Shown here: positions 10,263 through 21,470 of the stretch, in pieces
Layout of the letters: every line of letters begins with the position of its first letter
Numbering within the stretch: the stretch's first letter is position 1
Origin: Hanleya hanleyi
Lineage: Eukaryota > Mollusca > Polyplacophora > Lepidopleurida > Hanleyidae
Reading direction: 5' to 3'
Length of the DNA stretch: 64,000 nt
NCBI GenBank assembly: GCA_036873755.1
Contig: JAVTVY010036947.1
Location: 92,061 to 156,060, forward strand
Notes under the pieces: generated by a model
Databases searched by the model: none
What the model saw: the letters and a program-made list of their open reading frames with translations, nothing else
What the model was told of the DNA's origin: nothing
Program-made: the position numbers and the translations under genes

Positions 10263-10980
10263 GAACGTAAAGGCTGCGACAACACACGCACTGTGTGGAA
10301 GAACTATATTAAAAGTATCATTTGGCAGCAACAAATATTTTTTGTGATTTTTTCCCTTCCAAAAAAAAAATTCCAAACACGGGAATTATTGACTGATGCA
10401 ACGAGCGACTGGAGTTGGCCATATCAGTTTATTGATTAGCCTTGCGCCAATGAAAACGCTTGTACGGAGCACGTGATATTTTCCTGTGACGTAGTATCAC
10501 TTTGTTTTTGCATCGCTGTAGCACGAATTGTAATTGCGGTGGTGGAGAGCTCGGCTGTTTCAAGCGTGTGTTGATTGTGTTGCGTGTCTCCAGCAAGTGT
10601 TTACTGACCTGAAACGTTCGATGAACTACTCACTACTTTCGTCGACATCGGAGCGTTTTGGTTCAAACTGGTAACCCTGTAAACCTTCATATGTCTCTTC
10701 GTCAGAACTTGAAGTCAGGCTAGCCTCCTCGTGCGTCGCTATGTTTACATGCTTTCTGCGCTTTCTAACTCCACGAATAAAGAGCTCCGAAGTGATACAA
10801 CGTCACTGCTCTGAGTGAGATAGCCAGCATGGCGGCAGCCGGGGAACAATAATACAACGGAGATAATTTCGTTCGTACTCGGTGCAAAAAAATTCCCAAA
10901 AATATTTGTTGCTGCTATTTCAGTATTTCAATGTAGCTCTTTCCCACAGAGTGCATGTTGCCACAGCCTTTACGTTCACT
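10260..10980. mobile_element. TTAA-target MITE inserted in PLE copy 2
   Basis: Ends are inverted repeats: AGTGAACGTAAAGGCTG at 10260-10276 and its exact complement at 10964-10980. Similarity continues imperfectly for about 80 bases ('GCAGCAACAAATATTTTT' on both sides). TTAA stands directly outside each end (10256-10259 and 10981-10984), while copy 1 of the PLE has a single TTAA at the equivalent place, so the target duplication is proven by comparison. No transposase is encoded. TTAA targets suggest mobilisation by a piggyBac- or Kolobok-type transposase, but the ends do not start with CCC, so the class is left open. Confidence 0.85.
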
Positions 10981-10984
10981 TTAA

Positions 10985-11160
10985 CTAGCACCTGGTAATA
11001 GTAATATTTACATATGGATATTATATTATTTGGAGCTTTGTCTGCTGGTACTATGACGAATTTACTCTGGAGATCTGCTAGAACTTCTTGTGAATTGAGA
11101 TTTCTCAGTACTGTTTTGGTTGGGAAAGAGTATTTCTGTCAATATGGCGGATTGTAGCTT
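10985..11160 (-). pseudogene. PLE N-terminal domain fragment beyond the MITE
   Basis: On the minus strand this matches 2700-2855 of copy 1: 'RNLNSQEVLADLQSKFVIVP' followed by 'ADKAPNNII', then the codons 'YYYYQVLV' leading to the TTAA. The match ends near 11160, where the R' repeat begins, so the rest of the N-terminal domain is missing. Confidence 0.6.
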
Positions 11161-11164
11161 CGTA

Positions 11165-11640
11165 AGTACATTTAAGACGGCGGCCTTATGGGCGCAACAG
11201 AAATGGTATCTTGGTCATTTTTCTTTTCGATTTTTTTATTTATGTGAGGTAAAAGTGGCCAAAGTATTTTATTTGATATCACATAATTAGTCTTTAATTT
11301 ATTCCTCAGTTAATGCGATAAAAACTACATAAACGAAAAATTCGAAAAATCGGTCCAAAAATTCGACCAACTATGCATTTTCCTGACAAAATGACGTCAC
11401 TGTGACGTCATCAAAGCCGCCGTCTTGGATGTTTTTGCATTTTCGGGTATAACTTGACTCGGAGATATACGGTGGCAAATTTAATTACCCTTGATTCAAG
11501 GATAAGCAAAATATTCAGATATTGCTCAAATTATTACATTAATATCATATGAGTTATTTTGTCCTGTGGTTGCCATGGATACAAGGTGTTTTATCAAAAT
11601 GCACCCTTCGGTGTTGTTATCTGCATGTTCCATAGATGTC
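11165..11640 (-). repeat. MITE-like repeat R', reversed copy
   Basis: The reverse complement matches 1490-1780 plus 5745-5905. It includes 'TGACGTCACTGTGACGTCA' (11393-11411, two CRE-like palindromes in tandem), 'CCATGGATACAAGG' and the run of AAAATCGGTCC/ATTCGACC pieces shared with the piggyBac-like MITEs. It has no PLE inside it, so it is the filled/empty counterpart for copy 1. No gene is present. Confidence 0.6.
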
Positions 11641-11714
11641 AAAACCATTAAAACCTACTGTGGGACCTGTAGCGCAAGGTTCGACCAAAAAACCCTATTT
11701 GGATGCCGGATTAA

Positions 11715-12494
11715 TCTGAAGGATGAATAATTGATTGCAGTAATGATAGACATAGATAAGTTGGCAAACAGATCGTAAACAGATCGTAAACAGCTCGCGG
11801 ATCGCTTGATTACAAAGAAATAGATTGTATCGGGCCAGTCATCTGAAACACCCATCATTAGAGACCTGTTAACAAGTAGAAAGACTCACCGAGCCTTCAT
11901 CATGCCACCATGAAACAGAATTAACCATACCCATTCACTCATTATGATCGGGAATTAATCATACATGATATTTGTATTTGATGTGTATAAGCTACTGTTC
12001 GATGCGGATCAAGTAAAGTTGTATAGCTCCAAACTGCTTCCGCTGTAGAAAGCCATCTCACCCAATTTGATACAGGGGACTAAGTTAGGTGATAATACCA
12101 ACCAACCAGATCGAAGCGTTGTGCCGTCCCCTACCAACACGCGATCACTTTCTGTTTAGGATATATTCTTGGTATGCTCTATGATAGTATCCAGCACAAG
12201 AGAGCCCGAGACAGGTAAGCTTGCTCACGTTTTTCTTCTTTTATCTTATTCGCCAATAATTAATGCACGGAAACAATAGAAATATGTGTACGGGCATACA
12301 TGCAATTTAGCAAGAGGATATTGCATGTTCTTTGGATGAGTACCGTGTATATTTCATCGAGTGAGTTCAGAATGTTGTATAACAATCAAAATACCAATTT
12401 TCTCACCAAACGAGACAGAGTATTTATGCTATTCATCAAGAATCAGTACATTTATCTTCATTACCGAACGTACTTTTATTACTGACGACTATTT
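11715..12494. repeat. Duplicated segment S1, left part
   Basis: Collinear with 23775-24550, about 85-90% alike by eye ('GATTGCAGTAATGATA', 'GTAAACAGCTCG', 'ACAAAGAAATAGATTGTATCG', 'GTAAGCTTGCTCACG', 'CATGCAATTTAGCAAG'). The match stops at the LINE target duplication ACGACTATTT (12485-12494) and resumes at 18907. The 62-codon frame at 12300-12485 is also open in the other copy but matches nothing I recognise. The segment may be the body of a further PLE-like repeat. Confidence 0.65.
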
Positions 12495-12709
12495 GAAAAA
12501 GTAAAAACATGGTGGCTGGTGTGAACTTCTTTGGCTGACCGGTGGCAAAGACTAGCGGATCTGGTGAGCTCCAATGATCGAAATGTATTGATTGTGCACG
12601 GTCAACTCGTATAAGGTACATGACAACCTGTGGACGAATTATTTTGTGACGAATATCCAGGTAAAAGCGTGATTTCAAGGAAAATCAGTTTTGTGTTGAG
12701 AAACTTACT

Positions 12710-13731
12710 ATGAGCCGGACAACCAACATGGCTAGCAGCGCTGCAAACAAGGGGGGAGGGGTGTGGGGCTCGAAAGGGGAGTCCACATCAACGGAACTTT
12801 TCTCTGGACCTGATGACATCGGAAGTATCGTTGATGTAACTGCTGTTGGTGATACTTTATTTACCAGTGGTACTCCCTCGGTCTCACGAAAATCTGATAC
12901 CTCAACAAGGAGGATATATTCAAAACGTAAACCAAACACCACTGTTTTAAACCCCGGCATAAAAACTAGGCGATCTTCGTTACCTGACCTGCCTGCCGCG
13001 GTTGTGCAATCACAGCCTGACCTATTTACTGAAGCTCTGATTACACCGGCAATTCAATCTCACCTGAATGCTATTGTCCAGCAAGCGGTCGCGGCGGCAA
13101 TTCAGCCTCTCATGACAGCTATGCATGCAAGTAACCAACACATATGTGATTTGTCATCCAAACTCGATGTGATACAGAAACAGAGTGACGAGAAAGATAA
13201 AGTACTGGCCAAATATGAAAATAAGGTAGAATCTCTCCTCGCCGACTTCTCCACAGTGGTACAAAAACTTGATCAATCGAACAAAGACATCGAAAAACTG
13301 TGAGAGGAAAATGCACTTTTATATGACAAGAACGAACAATATAGCAGAAGAGAGAGTGTTTGAATTAATGGAATGAAGCTACAGGATGATGAGACGACTG
13401 ATGATGCAGTTTGCCGACTCGCCAAAAGCATGAACTAGATATCTCAATAAAAGATATATCCCGTTCCCATTTCACCAACGAACACAAGAACCAAATCTTG
13501 GTCAAATTTGTTTCTTACCGTACAAGAAAGGACTTTTTCAAAGGCCGTAAACTACTGAAGGAATCACCTGATCAGGCCGGTATCTATATTAATGAGGATC
13601 TAACGCAAAGAAGGCACCAGATGTTTGGATTGCTTCGCCAGAAAAAAAAGAACAGAAGATCTACAGTGACTGGACATTTGATAGAAATATATTCTATCGT
13701 ATATCAGAGAACGGCGACGGAAAGCAACTGA
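12710..13731 (+). pseudogene. LINE ORF1 (nucleic-acid-binding protein), broken
   Basis: The first frame (12710-13303, 197 codons) has a basic, low-complexity N-terminus, then 'HLNAIVQQAVAAAIQPLM' and a predicted coiled coil ('ICDLSSKLDVIQKQSDEKDK' onward). Stops at 13301, near 13360 and near 13434, plus a frameshift near 13420, interrupt the following 'YDKNEQYSRRESV'. Another frame continues with 'LDISIKDISRSHF', 'ILVKFVSYRTRKDFFKGRK' and 'GIYINEDLTQRRHQMFGLLR', the RRM-like and C-terminal pattern of LINE ORF1 proteins. In this family ORF1p is thought to bind the element RNA and act as a chaperone. The order relative to ORF2 supports one element. Confidence 0.7.
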
Positions 13732-14050
13732 CGCATGAGTCCCAACTCCGGGAGATCTGATGTCTTCCTTTCCAACTGTAGATTGGAGCGATGCAAGACA
13801 TTTGAAGTATCCTTGTAATGCTGAGAATTATGAATCATATAATTCAATGATCATGTCTTGAAATTAACACTGTTATGAATGTATATGAACTATATTGGAT
13901 ATGAGTATTTTAAACAATGTAGTAAATAATCAATTATAATATATTCCTTATGATTTAAGCTAAATTTTGCACGATGTACACGCCCAATGTTACTAGAAAT
14001 AATCACCAACCAATTAAATTGAATCATCTTATCAAAGTGACACCAATAAT

Positions 14051-14875
14051 AGCATATATATCTGTGACATACTTCCCTGTCGAATAATTGCATACATTCC
14101 CAATATAATTTTCTGTGGAACACTTGTAAGCACTCCAAGTATGTATCTGTGGGACAATTGTAAACATTTCCAGTATATTTCTGCGGCTTATTTGTCTGTG
14201 GAACAATTGTAAACATTCCCTGCATAATCCTTTGTGCCATAATTGTAAACATTCCCAGCACATCCCTCTGTGGAACAACTTTGAATACTCCCAGTATATT
14301 TCTCCGTCAAACAATTTTAAATGTTGCCAGTAAATTCCTTAGTCGTTATCCAATCCGTGAAATATACGTGCGTCTGACAATTTAATATTTTTGCATATTA
14401 ATAGCATATATATGTGTGACATACTTCCCTGTCGAATAATTGCATACATTCCCAATATAATTTTCTGTGGAACACTTGTAAGCACTCCAAGTATGTATCT
14501 GTGGGACAATTGTAAACATTTTAATTTTAATAGCATATATATCTGTGACATACTTCCCTGTCGAATAATTGCATACATTCCCAATATAATTTTCTGTGGA
14601 ACACTTGTAAGCACTCCAAGTATGTATCTGTGGGACAATTGTAAACATTTCCAGTATATTTCTGTGGCATATTTTTCTGTGGAACAATTGTAAACATTCC
14701 CTGCATAATACTTTGTGCCATAATTGTAAACATTCCCAGCACATCCCTCTGTGGAACAACTTTAAATACTCCCAGTATATTTCTCCATGAAACAATTTTA
14801 CATATTCCCAGTAAACTTTTCAGTCGCTATCCAATCCGTGACATATACTTGCGTCTGACAATTTAATATTTTTGC
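14051..14875. repeat. Hierarchical tandem repeat in the LINE spacer
   Basis: A short unit of about 33 bases, typified by 'CTGTGGAACAATTGTAAACATTCCC', is repeated with variation. Units are grouped in larger blocks: about 345 bases at 14051-14395 and again at 14529-14875, with a partial 120-base block (14401-14520) between them. Because 33 is a multiple of three and the unit lacks stops on the minus strand, long minus-strand frames appear ('ECLQLFHR..', 'MFTIVPQ..'). They are a by-product, not genes. Whether the array belongs to the LINE family or grew after insertion cannot be told from one copy. Confidence 0.75.
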
Positions 14876-15465
14876 AGTACTGACAACTACTATAAGCACC
14901 TAATATTGATGACTTAGTGTGATGACTTACTTTTGAACACAGTTTTGTGGAAATATTTTACTTATTGTTATCCAGTGTGTGGCACACGGTCAGCCTAGCG
15001 AGTGATTAGCATTCTGTTGATTACCATAGTAACCGTTTGCATATGAGATCGTATTAGTGCGTCTGTTATAAGTAAAACATTGGTAAACAAGATATAAGCA
15101 ATACATTATATGCCACGACAAAATCTAGAACTCTCTCAATCGATTATTACCTAATATGATTACAATCAATAGCAATAACCGTAATAATCTTGTGTGTGTG
15201 CACAAATCCTTATCTTATTTTACTCTTCTCGGTAACTGCTGGAGCCCCATCGTCACGCTGGAGAACCAGTTTATGTTAAGGCTCTCCATAATTAACGCTT
15301 TTGAAATTATTTTAGTGATTTATGTTGTAAATATAATTAATATCTTTCTCATCAATAACCTTTTCCCTTCCATGGTATGCACATTAAGCCATGCTGAAAA
15401 CCTATACACGCTCCAGCAAATTGTCCGATTGAATCTTTTCCTGTATATATCTCTAGTATTCGACA

Positions 15466-18400
15466 ATGGGTAATGATTTGACGAACTATCGTATAACAAT
15501 CGGACACTTTTTCTTAAGGACGCACAGTATCCACGTCATCAATACCCGTGTGAAAAGAAATTCTCCTTTCTCCAATGATTATTTTGGATGTCTCCAGATC
15601 AATGTAAAATGTTCATTAGCGATCGTAAGTCTCTGCTGCCTTCAAAGTCAATGCCTGGGCACAAATATATTCATGATGGTACTACTACTTCTTATGGTTT
15701 GCGGCGACATTGAGTCAAATCCCGGTCCTGACTCCGATATTCATGGCCTCAGAATTCTTCTTCTCAATATTCGTAGTATACGTACAAAGCTATCATATGT
15801 GGAAGATATCACAGAAGATTTTGATATACTATGCTTCACTGAAACAAATTTGGACGATTCTGTCACTGACGAACAATTGCTTATAGAAGGCTTTGAAAAC
15901 CCCTATCGTAAAGACAGGAGCCCTCACATATTATCGCCGTGGGGCGGATTCCTGATTTATAAATCTATGCAGTTGAAGTGTACTAGACGAGCAGAGCTAG
16001 AGATTGGTAATTTCGAAACTATGTTTATAAACATACAACTCAAAGGAAATAATATCCTTCTAAACGTCTCCTACATAGTACCCAAAGGCCCAATTCGAGT
16101 ATAGGATTCATTCGGGAATATGATTGAAAATGCCCAAAATGCATGCTCACACCTTATAATAACAGGGGACCTACACAACGATCTTTTAAACAATAATTCC
16201 CGCTATTTATCCCAAATCTTCCAGAGGTGTAATGTAAATAATATCATAACTGAACCAACCCGAGTTACTGCACACTCTGCTACCCTATTAGACCCGATTA
16301 TCACCAGTGAAGAAATTAAAGTTCAGGATTGCGGTGTTATAAATGTTGATCGGGAAATAAGTGATCATAGAGCTACATATGCTGAATTGCTGGTCAGACA
16401 TAATATCCAACATGCCTACACAAGACAAGTTTGGCTATATAAAGCTAGTGACTATGTTAAATTCAATACTTTAATATCGGAAATTGATTGGGAAGCTTTC
16501 TTCGATAGATGTGCAAATATTGATGAGACTGGTGTAAGATTTACAGACATATTTATTGACATTGCCAGCAAATGTATCCCTAATAAAATTGTAACAATAA
16601 GACCAAAAGACAAACCATGGTATGACTCTGACGTAAGGAAAGAAATGAGAAAACGTGATAGACTAAAGAAGGCAGCCGTGAGATCTGGGAAACTTGCTGA
16701 CTGGAACAAGTGCAAAACTACAAGAAATAAATTTAACAATATGAAAAAATACGCTCAGCTGAACTACTTTAATAACCTTGAAAACACACTTGAAATGTCC
16801 AAAACAAATGACCCAAAATTCTACTGGAAAACATTGAAAACCTTCATGAATGGCACATCTGCAGCAGATAAACCACCATTGAAATACCAGAATAGTACAG
16901 CGGAAAATGTGATGTGCTTCACTAATTTCGAAAAAGCAAATGCAATGAACGATTACTTCTCTTGAAGGGGGTGGGTCGATCAGTTAGCATCCCATTGAAA
17001 CATTTATTTAATATGTCACTGTCAAGTAAAAAGGTTCCTGACTGCTGGAAAAGTGTCAAAGTATTGCCAATTTAAAAAAAAACGATAGACATCAACCAAG
17101 TAATTATCGACCAATCTCCTTGCTTAGCTGTGTGGGGAAAATAATGGAACGTATTTTGTTCAAAAATTTATATATCCATTTTCACTCGAATAGACTATTC
17201 TATAAATTTCAAGCAGGATTTCTTCCTGGTCACTCTACTGTCTTCCAACTTATCGAATCATATCATTGTCTATGTGAATCAATGGACGAAGGTGCACATT
17301 CATGCGTGGTATTTTGTGACATATCAAAGGCATTTGATACTGTCTAGCGTAATGGCCTACTCTTTAAACTACAACAAAATGGCATAGAGGGTGCAGTACG
17401 GTACTCGAATGGCTTCAAAGTTATCTTAGTGGCAGATCCCAGAGTGTATCTGTTGGGAATACGTCTTCAAGTATTCGTACTACTAATGCTGGAGTTCCTC
17501 AAGGCTCGGTATTAGGCCCCTGTTATTCCTTATATATATTAATGATATAGCGGACAAAATTACAAGTATCACCCGACTTTTCGCTGATGACTCGTCTTTG
17601 CAAATATGTAGACATTACCGAAATTGAACTGACTATGAATCATGACATGAAAGTCTTACTCGAATGGTCCAAGCAATGCCCTTAAAACAGTTTTACTCTT
17701 ATTCAGTAATACAAATTTGCTAATCAAACCTGAATTTTTTTTTGACGGAACTTTACTACAAGTATCACATTTCCATGGACACCTGGGTGTATTCTTCCAA
17801 GATGATTGTAAATGGGCAGCTCATATCGATCATATTATTGAAACAGCCACTAAGCGAATTGGATTAATGCGAAAACTTAAGCTCAAGCTTAGCAGAAATG
17901 CTTTAGCACAGGTCTATCTGAGCTTTGTGAGACCAATCATGGAATATGCCTCGGTTGTTTGGGACGGCTGTTCATCAACCGATTCAGAAAAATTAGAAAA
18001 AATCCAATTATCCGCCGGGGGAGACGTCACTGGCCTGCCAATGTTCGCAAGAAGAGAGGCAATCTATTCCGTAACTGGATGGGAAACATTGAAAGTTAGA
18101 AGGGAAATTATGCAAAAATTTATAACGACGAGGCTCCGGAATATGTTTGCAATTTGATCACGCCCTTAGTTGGGGAGGTGACGCCTTATAAGCTGAGAAA
18201 TAATCTTAACTACGTGATCCCCAGAACCAGACTCAATATATTTAAAAAGTATTTCATCCCTTCAACTATACAGCTTTGGAACAATACTGATACTGAAACA
18301 AGAAATAGAGCTGAAGGTAGACAACTTAAATCTGTACCGAAATACTATTCTGTGGGAACTAGAAAACTCAATATAATACAAACACAGATAAGACATAACT

Positions 18401-18654
18401 GCAGCCAATTAAACTCTGACTTGTCCCGCTTTAATATGGTCGCTAATGCGGGTTGTGATTGTGGAGACCCCTCAGAGGATGCCCAACATGTTTTCTTCCA
18501 TTGTCACAAATATCAACAAATTATGGATGTAATGGTTGATAACCTACCAACTCCAATTTCCACCCGGGACATCCTTTGGGGGAACGATTCATTGTCGCCT
18601 GAAATCAATGTTAAAATTTTCCAAGCAGTTCGAGATAGTGGAAGATTTGACTGA
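15466..18654 (+). pseudogene. LINE ORF2: APE endonuclease and reverse transcriptase, broken
   Basis: Residues 1-79 hold a hydrophobic stretch (about 60-79), followed by the 2A-like GDIESNPGP. The endonuclease starts with 'LRILLLNIRSIRTKL', 'CFTETNLDD' and 'GGFLIY', meets a stop at 16102-16104, and continues in the same frame with 'LIITGDLHNDLL' and 'SDHRATY' (catalytic SDH) to 16965. About 100 codons before the RT are missing after 'NDYFS'. The RT follows in other frames: 'NYRPISLLS', 'FQAGFLPGHST', 'CDISKAFDTV' (stop at 17345), then 'RLFADDSSL' (about 17574), 'YLSFVRPIMEYASVVWD' and the C-terminal 'CDCGDPSEDAQHVFFHC'. The enzyme would nick target DNA and prime reverse transcription; this copy is inactive. 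An open frame at 15156-15473 just upstream may be part of the original N-terminus. Confidence 0.78.
15703..15729 (+). other. 2A-like ribosome-skipping motif in LINE ORF2
   Basis: Codons read G-D-I-E-S-N-P-G-P, fitting the 2A consensus D(V/I)ExNPGP, preceded by a hydrophobic run (MMVLLLLMVCG). Known 2A sequences make the ribosome omit the bond before the last proline and then continue. Such motifs are documented near the ORF2 N-terminus of APE-type LINEs, CR1 included. Here it would release an 87-residue leader from the endonuclease. Activity is not shown by sequence alone. Confidence 0.75.
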
Positions 18655-18906
18655 GTTGATCACGGATACTGGGGTCCAACACATGCTCGAGCGTGTATGG
18701 TTATTCTACGGCATCACCCCTTTGATCTCCATTTTTTCTTCTGCCAGAAACATCATTTATAGTGTAACATGTACCGGTAAACCCTTACACGTCTAATATT
18801 ATTTATCTATTTATTGCTATGTAAGGAGAGTGGTTCATAAGTTGCAATAACTTGTCCACAATCTCATTGCCTATTAAGGACAATAAAATAAGTTTAAAAC
18901 AAAACA

Positions 18907-19334
18907 AACGACTATTTAATTATATGCAATATCTGGACCGGTGAAAACGACAGGACTGCTATCATAGCAATCGTTTTATATGCTCACCTACCAGCTTATA
19001 GGCAGATCAAATTTTCTCAAGGGTGCAAAATTTCAAAACAAAATATATCACCTAATATGAATCATAATCAACTGCAAAAGTTGATGAAAAGAGTGATAGT
19101 AATATCTCTTTATAAATTAAATTAAGCTTTTAAAATAATGCGTTAAACAAGACGTATAGAGATACCAATTAAGAGCGGGTTACGAACGCTACGGGTGGTT
19201 CATCTAAAACATGGCGACCAATTGGTCAAGTAATTTGGTCAAGTAATTTATTTCGTTATTCTTTTACAAATGATATTGAAATTCAGTTAATTCACACTGG
19301 GCTATGATTCTTTAGCTCTGCTATATACAATGTA
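18907..19334. repeat. Duplicated segment S1, continued
   Basis: 18907-19140 matches 24540-24776 ('GGCAGATCAAATTTTCTC', 'AAAATTTCAAAACAAAATA', 'GCTTTTAAAATAATGCGTTAA'). At the final TTAA this copy runs straight on ('GTTAAACAAGACG'), whereas S2 has the piggyBac-like MITE there, so S1 is the empty site. 19141-19334 has no partner in S2 and no recognisable gene. Confidence 0.7.
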
Positions 19335-20385
19335 TATAATTCATGGGATGTTTCTTTGTTTAAAGAGTTGCTTGAATTTCTTATTAATATCGTTGTGAAA
19401 TTGGGCAACACAATATAGCAAAAGTATATAGGTATTTCAATGAGTACTAATTGTTCATCCCCTTTGGCTGACCTGTATCTATTCTCTTATGAATTCGAAT
19501 ATATACAGGCGCTTCCAACAATTGATCAGTTCATTTCCTTCTGATTCACCAAACTCTACATACACGATATTCTCCCCCTGTGGATAATCGCTATAAAAAT
19601 GACGCAGCGAAGGATATATATTCACCTTCACTGGATTTGAAGGAAACTACAGATAGCAATAATGGAACGTCGTATTTAGGCCTGTATCCCTATAAAAATG
19701 AAGCGGCCCTTCTGTCTCGTCGAATTTACGATCAAGGAGATGATTATTAATGCTTTCTGGAGAGCAATATTATAATGGGACATGCGCATGGCGTATGCAT
19801 ATTTCGCCTAGTAGCGTTTGCTAGATCCTTGTTAAATGTGACGATTTTAATCTATTTCCCAATACATTATTGCAGAAACTTATAAAACAGGGCCAAACCA
19901 CCGAGCTCCTCGACTCAAAAGTTTCTCAAATTTTACGATACATATCGCATGCTGATAGCAAAATACGAGCGTGACGTGCAAGATCTATGGTGTTACGTTT
20001 CCTATCTTTTGTTTAGTTTCGCTTTAATCTGGGCTATGGGCCGTAAGATCCCATGCATTTCAATATCCTCTTATGAACATTCACAATGAAAGCGTGACTG
20101 AGATGCATCATACTCTAGATATCGAATTTAGAACGAAAAACATATGAATTAAGAATCCTATTCAGCGATAGGGATTTGATGTTTTTGGAACGTCGTGATG
20201 TCTTCCCGGCATCATTGAAAACTGTTCAACGCTTCTCCTTTGCAGGAAGCTAGCCTATTTTATGTATACTATGATTATTTTTTGGAATTTTGTGCTAATG
20301 CTGTTATATGAATTAGGTATTTGGTTTATGAACGCGTAAATTCTTCAGTGGACAAGGGCTGAATATGGAATGACGGACTAAATGA
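19335..20385 (+). pseudogene. Degenerate PLE RT C-terminal half and 3'-UTR (S1)
   Basis: Begins 'TTCATGGGATGTTTCTTTGTTTA' and continues through codons equivalent to 'YQQHIGIPM', 'ADLYLFSYE', 'NRYIND...' and 'PSLDLKETTDS' of PLE copy 1, with many stops and frameshifts. The 3'-UTR follows (core AAAGCGTGACTGAGATGC at 20089-20106) and the terminal motif at 20350-20380. It diverges from copies 1 and 2 at far more sites than they do from each other, so it is an older subfamily shared with 27086-27965. Confidence 0.65.
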
Positions 20386-21152
20386 CGAGACTTTCTTGAG
20401 GATGCCAATTCATCAGTATCAAAACTAAATAGAGCTGCTGTCATCCTCAAGAAAGTTTCGCCATTTATTCCTATCAAAACGCGTCAAACCCTATACACAC
20501 ACGCTCGTATTGCCCCATCTCGATTATTGCTCTAATGTATGGGGACATATACCTATCACTCATATTCGCAGATTACCACGAATCCAGACTAGGGTAATAC
20601 GTGTTATTCTTAACAGTCACCCCCGGAGTCCTGCTCATGACTTGCTTTCTGAGCTCAAATGTCCAAGTGTACATCGACGTATAATATTCAATAGATGTAT
20701 ACTTATGTGGAAAGTTGTGAACAACCTGGCGCCTCCACATTTAACAGAAGGTTTTCCATCGTTAACAAATATGACCCGGCATTTTACAAGATCCAGTGCC
20801 AAATTGAATATATATGTCGGCAAATGTCACAAGAATACTTTTAAATTTCATGCAACCAGGGCATATAATGAGCTGCCTGGTGATATCCAGTTCTCAAAAA
20901 ACATGCACTACTTTTAAATTCAAATGCCGTAAATTTGTAATGGCTCAGGTACCAAAGTTTGTTTAAACTTATGATATTCTGTGATAAAACCACTGTACTG
21001 TAAGTGATACAACTGCGATATGCACATTTATATTGTGTGTTTGTTCTTTCATGTAAATATGTTTGGTTTGCTATATTTTTAATGTTATTGGTTTCAATGT
21101 AAAACAGTTTATATAACTGACATGGATTCCTAATAAAACTGAAACTGAAACT
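20386..21152 (+). mobile_element. 5'-truncated LINE, C-terminal RT piece and 3' tail
   Basis: Codons 20510-20917 read 'PHLDYCSNVWGHIP', 'RLPRIQTRVIRVIL', 'LKCPSVHRRIIFNRC' and 'ATRAYNELPGDI', the C-terminal end of a CR1/Jockey-type reverse transcriptase. The tail ends 'TAATAAAACTGAAACTGAAACT', a short microsatellite tail as in such LINEs. The paralogous segment at 27960 lacks it, so the insertion post-dates the duplication. ACTA may be duplicated at the junctions, but this is too short to be sure. The first 75 bases form a foldback (see findings). Confidence 0.7.
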
Positions 21153-21470
21153 AGACACTTGTATTATGAGTCATTTATCTTGGTAGAAGAAACCGAGCTG
21201 AAGAAAATCCATCATCAAGTTTCTACAATAATGTTCTGTGGCGTTCATTGAAATCGGCACATTTTGCACGGTCTCTGGCAAATGCTACATTGCAAGATAT
21301 GTATACGCCGAATGCAGGTTCTTCGAGAATATTGCTACACAAAAATGCTGTAGAGTAATCTGTGTAATGTAGTCACATTTCACTGAACATTTCACACTTT
21401 GGGACATTAATGCTATACCAGTCAGGAAATCCTGAACGCTCACCATGCTGACGTTAGAATATAGATAAAA
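21153..21470 (-). pseudogene. Antisense PLE RT fragment (S1)
   Basis: On the minus strand this encodes a piece equivalent to 'FGVYIS..VAFAR..KC.DF', 'NERHRTLL' of the PLE RT C-terminus. It is joined tail-to-tail to the sense PLE end at 20380, apart from the inserted LINE. The same arrangement exists at 27966-28275 in S2. Confidence 0.6.

Larger units (their letters stand above)
9001..11160 (-). mobile_element. Penelope-like retroelement, copy 2 (-), truncated at both ends
   Basis: Same family as copy 1, in the opposite orientation. It begins in the upstream domain at about 11160 (copy 1 position about 2700) and continues through the VPADKA motif. A 721-bp MITE splits it at 10260-10980. It then covers the whole RT and stops just beyond the stop codon at about 9003, without the 3'-UTR. 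Its 5' end abuts a reversed R' repeat (11165-11640). Apart from the MITE it lacks the frame breaks of copy 1, so it serves as the reference for reading that copy. Confidence 0.7.
12495..18906 (+). mobile_element. CR1-like non-LTR retrotransposon (6.4 kb) with target-site duplication
   Basis: The 10-base sequence ACGACTATTT stands at 12485-12494 and again at 18907-18916. The paralogous segment S2 (24530-24550) has one uninterrupted version, so the element is exactly what lies between. It has a 215-base leader, ORF1 (12710-13731), a tandem-repeat-rich spacer, ORF2 with endonuclease and RT (15466-18654), and a short AT-rich 3' end (GTTTAAAACAAAACAA). Domain order (ORF1, APE endonuclease, RT, C-terminal CxC/HxxxC motif) and sequence style place it in the CR1/Jockey group. 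Both ORFs are broken, so it is dead, though nearly full length. Confidence 0.85.

Noticed and set aside
13890..14795. Several minus-strand genes of 70-137 codons
   Set aside because: They are read-through of a 33-base repeat, a multiple of three, in overlapping frames with an 11-residue period.
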